A DNA stretch of 10,628 nucleotides from Larix sibirica (taxonomy: Eukaryota > Streptophyta > Pinopsida > Pinales > Pinaceae), in assembly GCA_004151065.3 (NCBI GenBank), contig NWUY0300048265.1, positions 1 through 10,628 of the forward strand. The letters run 5' to 3'. The position numbers were made by a program, and so were the translations under genes. Shown piece by piece: positions 1 to 7,697 of this stretch; positions within the stretch are counted from its first letter, which is position 1, and each line of letters begins with the position of its first letter. Below the pieces are notes generated by a model. That model did not search any database. It saw only the letters and a program-made list of their open reading frames with translations, and was not told where the DNA came from.

Positions 1-42
1 TAGAAAAATTTTAAATTTTTGTGATTTTTTCGGGATGTTACA
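1..42 (+). mobile_element. Possible 3' end of an LTR (edge of an unseen element)
   Basis: The window opens with an AT-rich stretch that ends in TTCGGGATGTTACA at 29-42. Many plant Ty3/gypsy LTRs end in a sequence close to CGGGGTGTTACA, which mirrors their TGTAACACCCCG start. This may therefore be the last bases of such an LTR whose body lies before the window. Only the terminal motif supports it. No target duplication or internal region can be seen, so the call is tentative. Confidence 0.3.
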
Positions 43-466
43 ATTTTACAGCGAGCATAGTAATCTTATTAAGATTTGATAGACCAAAGTTGGCTCAGTG
101 GACACTACCCATCATCATCATTGTCAATCATGTAACATAAGGTAACGTAATGTTGCAAAAGTAAAAATCAAGAATAATTAGAATACCCTGTATACACTCA
201 CATTATACCATATTCTGGTAATATTTGATACAATACAACCTACATAACCATCTCACTTGTCAAAACTGTAACAAGTTAAAAACACTTCTTTCCAAAATTG
301 TTAAACATAAAAATAAAATTTTACAGTAAACAAAGTAATCATCTTAAACAAAGTAATCATCTTAAAGATTAATAAAGTGGAAATTGATGTCCATTAACGT
401 ACCCATCATCACGTAACATAATGTAATGTAACTATGCAAAAGCAAAACTAAAGAATAACAATTACA
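43..466. repeat. Diverged ~294 bp direct duplication
   Basis: Two stretches, about 43-180 and 318-466, share a series of words in the same order: ATTTTACAG, AGTAATC, AAGATT, ACCCATCATC, GTAACATAA, GTAATGT, GCAAAAG and AAGAATAA. The offset is about 294 bases at the clearest anchor (108 against 402) and 275 before the 18 bp duplication at 331-366, which explains most of the difference. The copies are clearly diverged. No coding frame runs through either, and the family is not recognised. Confidence 0.55.
331..366. repeat. 18 bp perfect tandem duplication
   Basis: CAAAGTAATCATCTTAAA occurs twice head to tail at 331-348 and 349-366. It lies inside the second copy of the diverged ~294 bp duplication and is absent from the first, so it arose after that duplication. 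Confidence 0.9.
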
Positions 467-506
467 TGTCTTAACAAAACAAAGGTAAGAATTAATAAGC
501 ATCAAG

Positions 507-550
507 CCCTCCCACATCAAAACTCATGGATGTGTATTTTTAAGGGAGGG
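507..550. repeat. Small imperfect inverted repeat
   Basis: CCCTCCC at 507-513 pairs with GGGAGGG at 544-550. CACATC at 513-518 pairs with GATGTG at 529-534 across a ten-base loop. The right arm carries about ten extra bases between the two stems, so the fold would be bulged. No target duplication or transposon terminus was recognised. Confidence 0.45.
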
Positions 551-582
551 TACATAAAAAATACAAATAATTTATTTTCATA

Positions 583-652
583 AAATAAAAAAATTAAAAC
601 AAATAAGTTGCTGTGCTAAATAAAAAAATTAAAACAACTAAGTTGCTGTGCT
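583..652. repeat. 35 bp tandem duplication, two copies
   Basis: A 35-base unit starting AAATAAAAAAATTAAAAC and ending GTTGCTGTGCT is repeated head to tail at 583-617 and 618-652, with a single visible mismatch (CAAATAAG against CAACTAAG). The near identity points to a recent local duplication. Confidence 0.92.
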
Positions 653-714
653 AGTAATATTTTGATTAACATTTGGTTTATTCGAACTGATAGAAGAAAC
701 AAACCCAGTTCACC

Positions 715-808
715 GAATCATCAGCATTTACTCTTTACTCTGCGTGCATAGCTCCACAATGGAATCATCAGCATTTAGTCTTTACTCTGCGTGCATAGCT
801 CCACAATG
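715..808. repeat. 47 bp tandem duplication, two copies
   Basis: A 47-base unit starting GAATCATCAGCATTTA and ending AGCTCCACAATG is repeated at 715-761 and 762-808. The one visible mismatch is ACTCT against GTCTT just after the start motif (a C/G change). It carries no open frame of note. Confidence 0.92.
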
Positions 809-1178
809 GCTTTGCTAATAAATATGTTGATATCCATTAGAACTATTCAAACAACGACTTATTGTGTTTAGAGTTCGGGTCACACTGTTGCAGAGTCCAC
901 AAAAATTCGATCAGTGTTCTAATCATTAATCCATAGGGTGAATAACAGAATACCCTTCGAAATGGTGTGTAGCGTTAATTGATTTTATAGTCTCTAGTTT
1001 AGATGGTTGGGATATCCATCATGAGTACCTTTCATGGCTGAAAAAATATGAAATTCATTGAGAAATTAAGTTACCAGCAAAGCAAGATGAATTTTAAAAC
1101 AAGATTTAGGAAATAAAAATTTATATTTATATAAAATTTGTGGAATGGTTTAAAAGTTGAATTTTCTTAAAAATGGTT
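809..1178. other. Non-coding stretch, nothing recognised
   Basis: AT-rich DNA with stops in all frames. No RNA gene, transposon terminus or conserved protein motif was found on either strand. Confidence 0.5.
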
Positions 1179-1727
1179 TTTAAAATTTGCACATTATAAA
1201 AGATGTCTATTAACACACAACATTATATAAATTAATTGATAATATTTATTTATAAAATTTTGTCGTTTATATTTTTTATAAAAAAGTTAGTTTCATAAAA
1301 TGTTACTTGTGCCCTAGACTTAAACCGGTGGCCATGTTATTTAAAGTACTAGATTTAAAATTTGCACAATATAAAAGATGTCTATTAACACACAACATTA
1401 TACAAATTAATTGATAATATTTATTTATAAAATTTTGTCGTTTATGTTTTTTATAAAAAAGTTATAAAAAAGTTAGTTTCATAAAATGTTACTTTGTGCC
1501 CTAGACTTAAACCGGTGGCCATGTTATTTAAAGTACTAGATTTAAAATTTGCACAATATAAAATATGTCTATTAACGCATGACATTATACAAATTAATTG
1601 ATAATATTTATTTATAAAATTTTGTCGTTTATGTTTTTTATAAAAAAGTTATAAAAAAGTTAGTTTCATAAAATGTTACTTTGTGCCCTAGACTTAAACC
1701 GGTGGCCATGTTATTTAAAGTACTAGA
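1179..1727. repeat. Three-copy tandem repeat (175, 187 and 187 bp)
   Basis: The unit begins TTTAAAATTTGCAC and ends with CCGGTGGCCATG followed by GTACTAGA. Copy 1 is 1179-1353 (175 bp), copy 2 is 1354-1540 and copy 3 is 1541-1727 (187 bp each). Copies 2 and 3 share an extra 11 bp (TATAAAAAAGT duplicated) plus one extra T in ACTTTGTGCC. Together these account exactly for the 12 bp difference. This orders the history: the inner duplication came first, then that longer unit was copied again. The units contain no open frame. The GC-richer CCGGTGGCC block is conserved in all three. The family is not recognised. Confidence 0.93.
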
Positions 1728-2356
1728 CGTTATGCTCATTAGGCCGAACCTAATTCGACCCACTTATGTTAGCTAAAAGCCTCGTGATATTTTTCACGTT
1801 GAACACCTTATCATCACAAAGTTTTGAATTTTAAATTACTCATAAGTGATCTATAAAAATGCATATGCTTTAAATCTAGACTCTATATTACACAACAAGG
1901 ACAATTGATAATAACAAACAAAGGTGGGGCGTTTGATAATAGGGAATGAGGGTAGTTATTATTTGTTGATATGCAATTTATTATTGTTGTGAAGGTTCCC
2001 TCTCCCTTTGAAAGAAATAAAACTTTTATCATAAGAACTCATCGCCTGAAAGACAAAGCCGGTAGAATATTTATTGTTTATCCCAAGTGTTGAGCTCCAA
2101 CAAAAACGAATGGTGATTCAATGCTTAGGATTATTGGAATGCATTTGGAAGATTGGTTTTATCTTTTGAGATCCTATAGAAAATATGCATGATAATCTCA
2201 TTATGGCCACAAGAAAGCCGCATAGACGAATGGGTACTTATTTTCATTATTGTGGGTCCTGAAGTGAGTCCACGATGAAATAATTTTTTGATTAAGGAAT
2301 ACTTTTGTAGGCTTAATAACTACCTTTGAAATTCTATGAAACCTTTATGTGAATGC
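1728..2356. other. Non-coding stretch, nothing recognised
   Basis: This stretch lies between the 187 bp repeats and the satellite. Short frames on both strands are closed by stops within a few tens of codons and none resembles a known family. No RNA gene or transposon end was found. It could be old, fully decayed transposon DNA. Confidence 0.5.
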
Positions 2357-2624
2357 TCATGGCCCTTATCTGTGTTTATGGTGTACAATACCTCCTAATG
2401 GTGCTCATATTATCTACGAGAGGCCAAAGATGCCTTGCAAAGTTCATATGTGGTAACCTATGATGCCTTATCCATGGCCTTGTAGCTGAAAGCACATTAT
2501 TCATGTGCATAGGCCCTTGATTTAATCCTCCAACCATTGTCCTGGCCCCATTACATGTTATGGTGTACAATACCTCCTAGTGATACTCATATTGTTAATG
2601 GGAGGCAAAAGATGCACTACAAAG
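2357..2624. repeat. Satellite array, ~181 bp monomers (left part)
   Basis: The array starts part-way through a monomer near 2357 (GGCCC ... TTTATGGTGTACAATACC). The next anchors, ACAATACC at 2385 and 2567, are 182 bases apart. Recurrent words in each unit are ATACTCATATT, GGGAGG, GGCCCTTGATTTAAT and CCAACCATTGT. The second unit is interrupted at 2624 by the copia element and resumes at 8358. Across that break the distance to the next anchor, less the insertion, is 180 bases. Confidence 0.92.
2620..2624. repeat. Target site duplication CAAAG (left)
   Basis: CAAAG directly precedes the 5' LTR and matches CAAAG at 8353-8357 directly after the 3' LTR. Five bases is the usual duplication length for Ty1/copia integrases. 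The preceding TA at 2618-2619 also matches the last two bases of the 3' LTR, so the shared string is TACAAAG. Confidence 0.88.
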
Positions 2625-2936
2625 TATTCCAGTAAATAACCCTCCTGGAGCATGTTCTGATGAGTCTAATGGGCCAAACCACACTCAAATCCAACTCCTT
2701 AGTAAACCATGAATCAGAAACCTAAATTTGGGGGCAACTTCCCTAATTTCAGGGTGGATTCCTTGATTTGGGGGAGTTTCACCTTGGCTTAAGGAGGAGT
2801 CCATTTAGAACCATACTTTCTCCACTAATTTAGTTCTATTAAACACTATCTGGCCCATAATACTCATTAGCACACAAATTAGGTTACTAGAACCTTTGGT
2901 GAGTGATTTTAGGGACTTGCATGCTCAAATTTAGTT

Positions 2937-2980
2937 AAACTAAGTGATCAGTGAGTCCCTTGATCAAAAAAACTTAGTTT
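2937..2980 (+). promoter_or_regulatory. Inverted repeat in the 5' LTR, upstream of the TATA box
   Basis: AAACTAAG at 2937-2944 is the reverse complement of CTTAGTTT at 2973-2980, and TGATCA at 2945-2950 and 2961-2966 pairs inside it. It lies about 115 bases before the TATA box, where LTR enhancer elements often lie. The matching part of the 3' LTR is diverged and keeps only the left arm well. A regulatory role is inference. Confidence 0.35.
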
Positions 2981-3093
2981 AAGTGTGTTGCATGGCTAAG
3001 TGAGGTTATCTACTCTTAGTTAATTCTAACTATCCCTCTTAGCACAGCATGAGAAATTCAAATGGCCTTCTAACCTAACTCGAATTGCCTCTC

Positions 3094-3100
3094 TATAAAT
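3094..3100 (+). promoter_or_regulatory. TATA box of the 5' LTR
   Basis: TATAAAT within CTCTATAAATTG, conserved in the 3' LTR at 8165-8171. This part of the LTR is among the best conserved between the copies. Transcription would be expected to begin about 25-35 bases downstream, near 3120-3135. Confidence 0.6.
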
Positions 3101-3281
3101 TGCAACCTTCTTCATTCATTCAGTAATGTGAATTATATCATTGTTCTTTCTTCTCTTTAAAATTTTACTATGTAATAGGTTATGTTATTCAATTATTGCA
3201 TAATTGTGAATGCTTGATTTGACCATCATGATATATATTGTTAGCTTATGCACCTAGATTCATGTAAGCTTAAATCTAATA

Positions 3282-3292
3282 TGGTATCAGAG
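3282..3292 (+). other. Primer binding site for initiator tRNA-Met
   Basis: TGGTATCAGAG begins directly at the end of the 5' LTR with no gap. It is complementary to the 3' end of plant initiator methionine tRNA, the usual primer of copia minus-strand DNA synthesis. The next base has changed (GTT in place of the usual C). Confidence 0.93.
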
Positions 3293-3350
3293 TTGTAGGG
3301 TGCTTAACTAGCTAGTGTGTTGCTGTTGTTTTTTCAAGCTTATGCAAGTT

Positions 3351-3620
3351 GAGAAGGGATTTTGTAGTTAGGATTTTGTAGCCATTAAGAAGGATTTTGC
3401 AGTCAATAAAGAAGGATTTTGCAGCCAATAAAGAAGCCTTTTTCAATCACCAATGAAGTCTTTTTGTTGCCACTTAACAAGGCCTTTGTAGCCACTACTC
3501 TTGCAGATTGAAGAAGGGTATTTTTGTGCCACCAAGGAAGCACTTTTTTGTAGCCGTCAAGGAAGATTTTGTAGCCACCAAGGAAGATTTTGCAATCATT
3601 AGCTAGATACTTTTGTAGTA
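3351..3620 (+). repeat. Leader minisatellite of ~22 bp units before gag
   Basis: About 12 degenerate head-to-tail units built on GGATTTTGTAGCCA followed by AAGAA or AAGGAA fill the space between the primer site and the gag start. Units are mostly 20-25 bases, with one longer unit of about 34 around 3491-3524. Lengths are not multiples of three and stops occur in all frames, so it is untranslated leader rather than protein repeats. Packaging and dimerisation signals of LTR elements usually lie in this region, but no role is shown here. Confidence 0.85.
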
Positions 3621-4358
3621 ATGGATCTGCCTTCTAATCAACTGTTATCCCCCTTCAATTACATCGAATGGAAGTCAAGAATGGCTATGTTCTTAAGAAT
3701 TAAGGGGTTGTACCAAATCACCATGGGAAATGAGATGGAAACAATGGAAATTGTTGAAAAGTCCAAGTACCTTAACCTAATGGATGAAGCACATGGGATG
3801 CTATGTTATTATGTGTCTCTTATCTTGATTTACCATATTGAATACAAGAAAACCCCCAATGAAATATGGACCAACTTGTCAAAACTCTTTGGTACACAAG
3901 ATGAGATCAGGGGTCATCCTTTTGGGGTGGAGTTAATGATTCCGAGGACGAGTGAGTTCGAATCCATAAAATAATTCTTTACAAAGTTCATATCTATCCT
4001 CTTGTAGCTCAATATTTGTACCATCAATAAAGATGGCACTTAAATGGTACTTTCTATCATTTCTAAATTGGGTCCTTAATTCAACACTATGTTTCTTCAT
4101 TTCAGTCTACTAGATTAACACATGGAGCATCTTTCACCATGCCTTCTTTAAATGTCTTTGTTGCCTCTCTTATTTAATAGCAGGATACGATTTCTCATAT
4201 GGTCCTACAAAGGTCCTCAAATGCTCATGCACTTGTAGCAAATGAGGAAAAAGTCCAAGTTGTCTTATGATAGGACCACCTCCAATGAAGGCAAGGCCAA
4301 GGATGAGATTCCCTTATGTCCCTATTGCAGAAAGGGGCCTCATAAAGAATAAATTTAT
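3621..4358 (+). pseudogene. gag: Copia gag (capsid/nucleocapsid), broken
   Basis: Gag forms the particle that holds element RNA. The ATG at 3621 follows the leader repeats and opens a 117-codon frame. It has the N-terminal plant copia gag pattern (FNYIEWKSRMAMFL near residues 12-25, TPNEIWTNLSKLFG near 78-91, DEIRGH near 94-99). That frame stops at 3972. Matching sequence goes on past stops at 4005, 4041 and 4077. It then shifts frame near 4095-4103 (MPSLNVFVASL and NAHALVANEE around 4140-4250) and returns to the first frame at an A5 run near 4248-4252. A CCHC zinc knuckle follows at 4317-4358 as CPYCRKGPH. After it comes a stop (4350-4352), and the last Cys is replaced by Tyr. Capsid and nucleocapsid are both non-functional. 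Confidence 0.9.
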
Positions 4359-4722
4359 ACGTATAGTAATATTTTGGTAGAAAATGAATACAAACTACGT
4401 AATCCAAGGCCTCCTCCTGAAAGGGGACATGCAATTTTGAAAATATTAGCTTCAAAACATGCCTCTTGGATCCTAGATTCTGGAGCTTCAACTCACATGC
4501 AATCATCTGAGGACATGTTCACCTCCATCTAGGCATCCTTTGTCAAAGAAGTACTCATGGGAGACAATACTCCAATAAAGGTATGTGGAAAAGGTGATAT
4601 TTTACATGAAGGCGGCTAGTTTCAAGATGTTTTCTTTGTACCTTCTCTATTTGAAAATTTTCTTTACATCTACAAAGTCACACAATTGAGCCATGGTAAG
4701 CAAGTTCTCTTCACCAAAAAAA
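4359..4722 (+). pseudogene. pol (PR): Copia aspartic protease, broken
   Basis: The retropepsin-type protease cuts the Gag-Pol polyprotein. The active-site motif WILDSGASTHM is read at 4467-4499 in the same frame as the gag start, and its catalytic Asp (4476-4478) is intact. Downstream MGDNTPIKVCGKGDI (about 4557-4601) and FQDVFFVPS (about 4620-4648) match the usual copia protease body. In-frame TAG codons at 4530 and 4617 break it. The A7 run at 4716-4722 marks a one-base frame change, after which the integrase is read in the next frame. The protease keeps its catalytic motif but cannot be made whole. Confidence 0.9.
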
Positions 4723-5577
4723 TCAGTAATCATTTCAGATTCAATTGATTATTCAAATATTGCTCTTGGCAAAGATGATCATAAAAACAAATTGTATGTT
4801 TTTTCGGAGTTTTTTGCTAAAAATACTACTTCAACTTTGTTAATGCATTCTAATGATGTTGTTCAGTTATGAAATGATGGTTTTGGGAACCTTAAATATC
4901 CCTAATTGCAGCAATTAAGAAAGTAAGACATGGTAGTAGGGTTGGCACCTATCTCTTGCTTAGTTGAAGTTTGTCAAAGATGTGCTCTTAGTAAGCACCC
5001 TGAAGAAAAATTTGAGAAACAAAAGGCTAGGAGAACCATATATCCTCTTGAATTAGTTCATAGTGATATTACTAGGCCTTTTCCTCAGCTCTCTATAAAT
5101 AAATAAATATATGTACTAACCCTCATTGTTGATTTTTCTAGATACACATGGGTGTACTTCCTAAAACACAAAGATGATGAATTTGATTGTCCTCAAGATT
5201 TTAAAGCTCTTGCACATAAAGCGTATGGTAAGGGGATCAAGATCATCCACACAGATAATGGTGGGGATTATCTCAATAAATATGTACACCATCTATGCTC
5301 TATAGCTGGTATAGAGCTGTAACATACTGTTCCTTATACTCCACAACAAAATGGGCTTGCATAGTGGAAAAACCACACATTGAAATAAATGGAAAATTGC
5401 ATGTTGTAGTCAAAGAATATTCCTCCAAAATTATGGGATGAGGCCATAAATAGTTCAAATTACATTCAAAATATATTACCTCACAAAAATTTAAAGTGGG
5501 TTACTCCTTTTGAAGCATGGACTAGTGAAAAACAAACAGTGAAACACTTTAGGTTATTTGGATCCCATGCATGGGCT
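4723..5577 (+). pseudogene. pol (IN): Copia integrase, zinc finger and DD35E core, broken
   Basis: Integrase inserts element DNA into the host genome. The zinc-binding domain at 4870-4983 has lost Trp (now TGA, 4870). Both zinc His positions read as Asn (AAT at 4873, AAC at 4888), while the CxxC Cys pair at 4972 and 4981 (VCQRC) remains. In the catalytic core the first Asp lies in VHSDIT (5065-5067) and the second in HTDNGG (5254-5256). The Glu position in NGLA-x-W is a TAG at 5362-5364, which gives exact D-x35-E spacing. Further stops lie at 4903, 4924, 5104, 5320, 5386 and 5407. One frame runs through to FGSHAWA at 5557-5577, where it shifts. Confidence 0.92.
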
Positions 5578-5984
5578 CAATCCCTTCCAATAAAAGGAGG
5601 CCCTTAGAAGATCAAAGTGAGGAATTCATTTTTGTGGGATATCCTAAAAGGGTGAAATTTTATAGGCTATTGAATATTAACATTGAGATTTTTTTATTGA
5701 AAGAAGTGTCAAATTTGATCAAATGCTTAAAACTAGTTCTTCTACTAATGTACCAATAGTTATTCACAATTAATCGTCTGATTATTATTCTAATGCTTCA
5801 ACTAAAATTTCATATTTATATACATATTTTGACTATCATATATATGATGACAAGGATGGTACAAAATAAACAGTTGCATACCAAATAATTCAGCCTCTTT
5901 GAAAAAAAACACTATAAGCAGCCAGAGAACTAGTGGGTGATCATGTTGATACTCAAAAGAATCCATTCAAAGTTTCATGCTTCC
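5571..5984 (+). pseudogene. pol (IN C-term): Integrase C-terminal part and linker to RT, broken
   Basis: After a frame change near 5577 the integrase tail continues (KRRPLEDQSEEFIFVGYP around 5592-5645, then YRLLN). IFVGY is the usual landmark in the copia integrase tail. Near 5700-5703 a short A run marks another frame change, and SVKFDQML-like sequence follows in a third frame. From about 5770 to 5920 the linker is AT-rich with many stops and little recognisable sequence, as is common for this poorly conserved part. ELVGDHVDTQKNPF-like residues near 5927-5970 precede the RT domain, which returns in yet another frame. Confidence 0.75.
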
Positions 5985-7000
5985 GCACACACTCTTGCAG
6001 CCATATATCCATTGCTTACAACTAATTTCTATATTTTATCCTCATCTGATCCCCAAACCCATGGGGAAGCCTCCAACAATCCTCACTGGGAGGCTTCCAT
6101 TGATGAGGAATATAAATCCCTCTTAGACAATAAAACCTAGGATTTGGTACCTCTTCATAAAGGGAGGAAATTGATTCGATACAAATGGATTTATAAGACA
6201 AATATGTTAGCCAATGGACTTATCAAAAAGTACAAAGCAATACTGGTGGCCAAAGGATTCTATCAGATACATGGCATTGACTACATAGAAACCTTTGCAC
6301 TAGTTTCAAAGATGGATTTAGCTTGACTTGTTCTTTCCTTAGCAGCTGCACAAAAATGGGAGATTCATGACATGGATGTGAATAGTGATCTTATTCATGG
6401 GGAACATAAAGAATATATATACCTGGAGCATCCAATGGGTTACATTGAAGACTCATCTCAGGTATACAAATTAAAGAAATCATTATATGGACTAAAACAA
6501 GCTCCCCAAGCTTGGTATGCAAAAATGAATTATTTTCTTTTATCAATTTTTTGTCAAGATATAATTTAGATCCTAATGTGTATATGATTTGAGAATAAAA
6601 ATCTCTCTTACTTTTTGTACGCTATGTGGATGATATACTCATCATTGTGAGATCCACTACCTCCATTCCATGGTTCAAATATGCCCTTCATGATAGATTC
6701 TCCAAGACTAACTTAAGACTGCTACAATTATTTCTTGGACTCCAAATGACCCAATAAGATTTGGGAGTCACCTTAAAACAGTCTAACTATGCCAATGATC
6801 TCATCACTCAATTCAAAATGGATGATTACAAACTAGCTCCATTCCCTTTCCTTTCTAAATTTCAACTTGATGATGGAAATACTACCGTCATTGGTTGATT
6901 GTACCTTGTATTGACAGCTAGTTGGGAGCCTTATTTATCTTACACACAATAGACTTGAATACTTTGTTACTTGAAGGGCTCATTTAATTATTGGATATAG
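5985..7000 (+). pseudogene. pol (RT): Copia reverse transcriptase (RVT_2 family), broken and internally deleted
   Basis: RT copies element RNA into DNA. Clear landmarks are HWEASIDEEYKSLL (about 6084-6125), KWIYKT and YKAILVAKGF (about 6183-6260), and MDV with the first catalytic Asp at 6375-6377. SLYGLKQAPQAWYAK lies at 6480-6524 and YVDD at 6623-6634 with both Asp intact. The usual Trp before DLVPL is a TAG (6138), and a TGA at 6324 sits where the family usually has Arg. The frame changes at a T6 run (6547-6552). LVGSL(IYL)TH-like sequence near 6915-6950 is in another frame. It is followed almost at once by YLKGS at 6968, so about 25-30 residues normally found between them are missing. Confidence 0.93.
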
Positions 7001-7516
7001 TATGAAACAACTTGCAAAATTGATCTAGTGGGATACAAAGATTCTAATTTAGCAGGCGATGAGACAAACCGCAAGTCCACCTTTGGTCACTTACTTAGTT
7101 TGGGATCAAGACCTACTTGTTGTCCATGTAAGAAGCAAGCCACTATTTCACTATCAACAATGGAATCATAGTACGAAGGAGCAGGACCGGTAAATGTTGC
7201 AACAAAATCCATTTGGTTGCAGTATATTCTTATTGAGTTTGGGATATAGCTTGATAGGCCTACCATCATATTATGTGACAAACATTAAGCGATTTAGATT
7301 TCAAGAGATCATGTTTAATATCGCCAACGAACCAATAACATAGAGATCCATATACACTATATAAGAGGGTTGATCAATGATTGTCTCATAGATTTGCAGT
7401 CCTTCCCTTCCTCTAAGTAGATTCCATACATCTTCACCAAGTCTTTTATCAGGAAGTTATTCATCTAGCTGAGAGATTCCTTGGGAGTAAAAGTAGTTTT
7501 GGAGGAGTCTCCTTAA
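7001..7516 (+). pseudogene. pol (RH): Copia RNase H and polyprotein C-terminus, broken
   Basis: RNase H removes the RNA strand from the RNA-DNA hybrid. In the same frame as YVDD the sequence reads YETTCKIDLVGYKDSN, with the first catalytic Asp at 7040-7042. LAGDETNRKST follows at 7049-7081, then CKKQATISLSTMES to 7168. The next codon, expected to be the catalytic Glu before Tyr, is TAG (7169-7171). ILCDKH near 7258 keeps the next Asp. IHIHYIR (about 7348-7368) keeps the His region, and YIFTKS (about 7430) is the usual C-terminal landmark. Stops also occur near 7246, 7288, 7297, 7315 and 7466. The TAA at 7514-7516 may be the original end of the polyprotein. Confidence 0.92.
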
Positions 7517-7690
7517 AACCTGCTTCCCACATTCTCTTGTATTGTGGGGGAGGGGGGTCCCACTGGATTTTCCCCTATTTCCTAGTTTTATAGAGAATAT
7601 TTCTTTATGTGGCTATGGGAAGCTAATATGGCTAAAAATTGTTGGGACCTATTAGTTTTTGCTTAGATTTGTTTACCTAGTGAGGCTTAT
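7517..7690 (+). other. 3' untranslated region of the copia element
   Basis: About 175 bases lie between the polyprotein end and the purine tract at the LTR. A G-rich purine run GGGGGAGGGGGG at 7546-7557 lies about 140 bases before the LTR and could be an internal secondary purine tract. The rest is T-rich with no open frame. Confidence 0.6.
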
Positions 7691-7697
7691 AGGGGGG
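7691..7697 (+). other. Polypurine tract next to the 3' LTR
   Basis: AGGGGGG abuts the first base of the 3' LTR at 7698. This is where the plus-strand primer is expected, and it independently supports the LTR border deduced by alignment with the 5' copy. Confidence 0.8.

Larger units (their letters stand above)
2625..3281 (+). repeat. 5' LTR of the copia element (657 bp)
   Basis: The LTR aligns along its whole length with 7698-8352. Its ends are TATTCC at the left and CTAATA at the right, so the usual TG...CA termini have decayed to TA...TA. The left edge is fixed by the CAAAG duplication and the right edge by the primer site that starts at 3282. It holds a TATA box at 3094-3100. A T-rich, polyA-site-like segment (ACTATGTAATAGG) near 3170 could lie near the R region, but the R/U5 borders cannot be placed. 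Confidence 0.95.

Noticed and set aside
507-550. Rho-independent-type terminator or MITE
   Set aside because: The hairpin is bulged, the context is plant non-coding DNA, and no target duplication or terminal repeat was seen, so only the inverted repeat is reported.
1-2356. Host protein-coding exon
   Set aside because: No frame of useful length, no splice-consistent set of exons and no family motif was found on either strand.
2376-2570. 64-codon open frame on the - strand
   Set aside because: It is contained in satellite sequence and not conserved in other monomers.
3953-3966. tRNA B-box-like GAGTTCGAATCC
   Set aside because: It encodes the SEFES part of gag, and no A box or cloverleaf could be found around it.
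4225-4506. 93-codon open frame on the - strand
   Set aside because: It lies opposite the gag zinc knuckle and protease DSG motif, which are clear on the + strand; it resembles nothing known and is a shadow frame.
7087-7281. 64-codon open frame on the - strand
   Set aside because: It is antisense to the RNase H domain, whose motifs are clear on the + strand.
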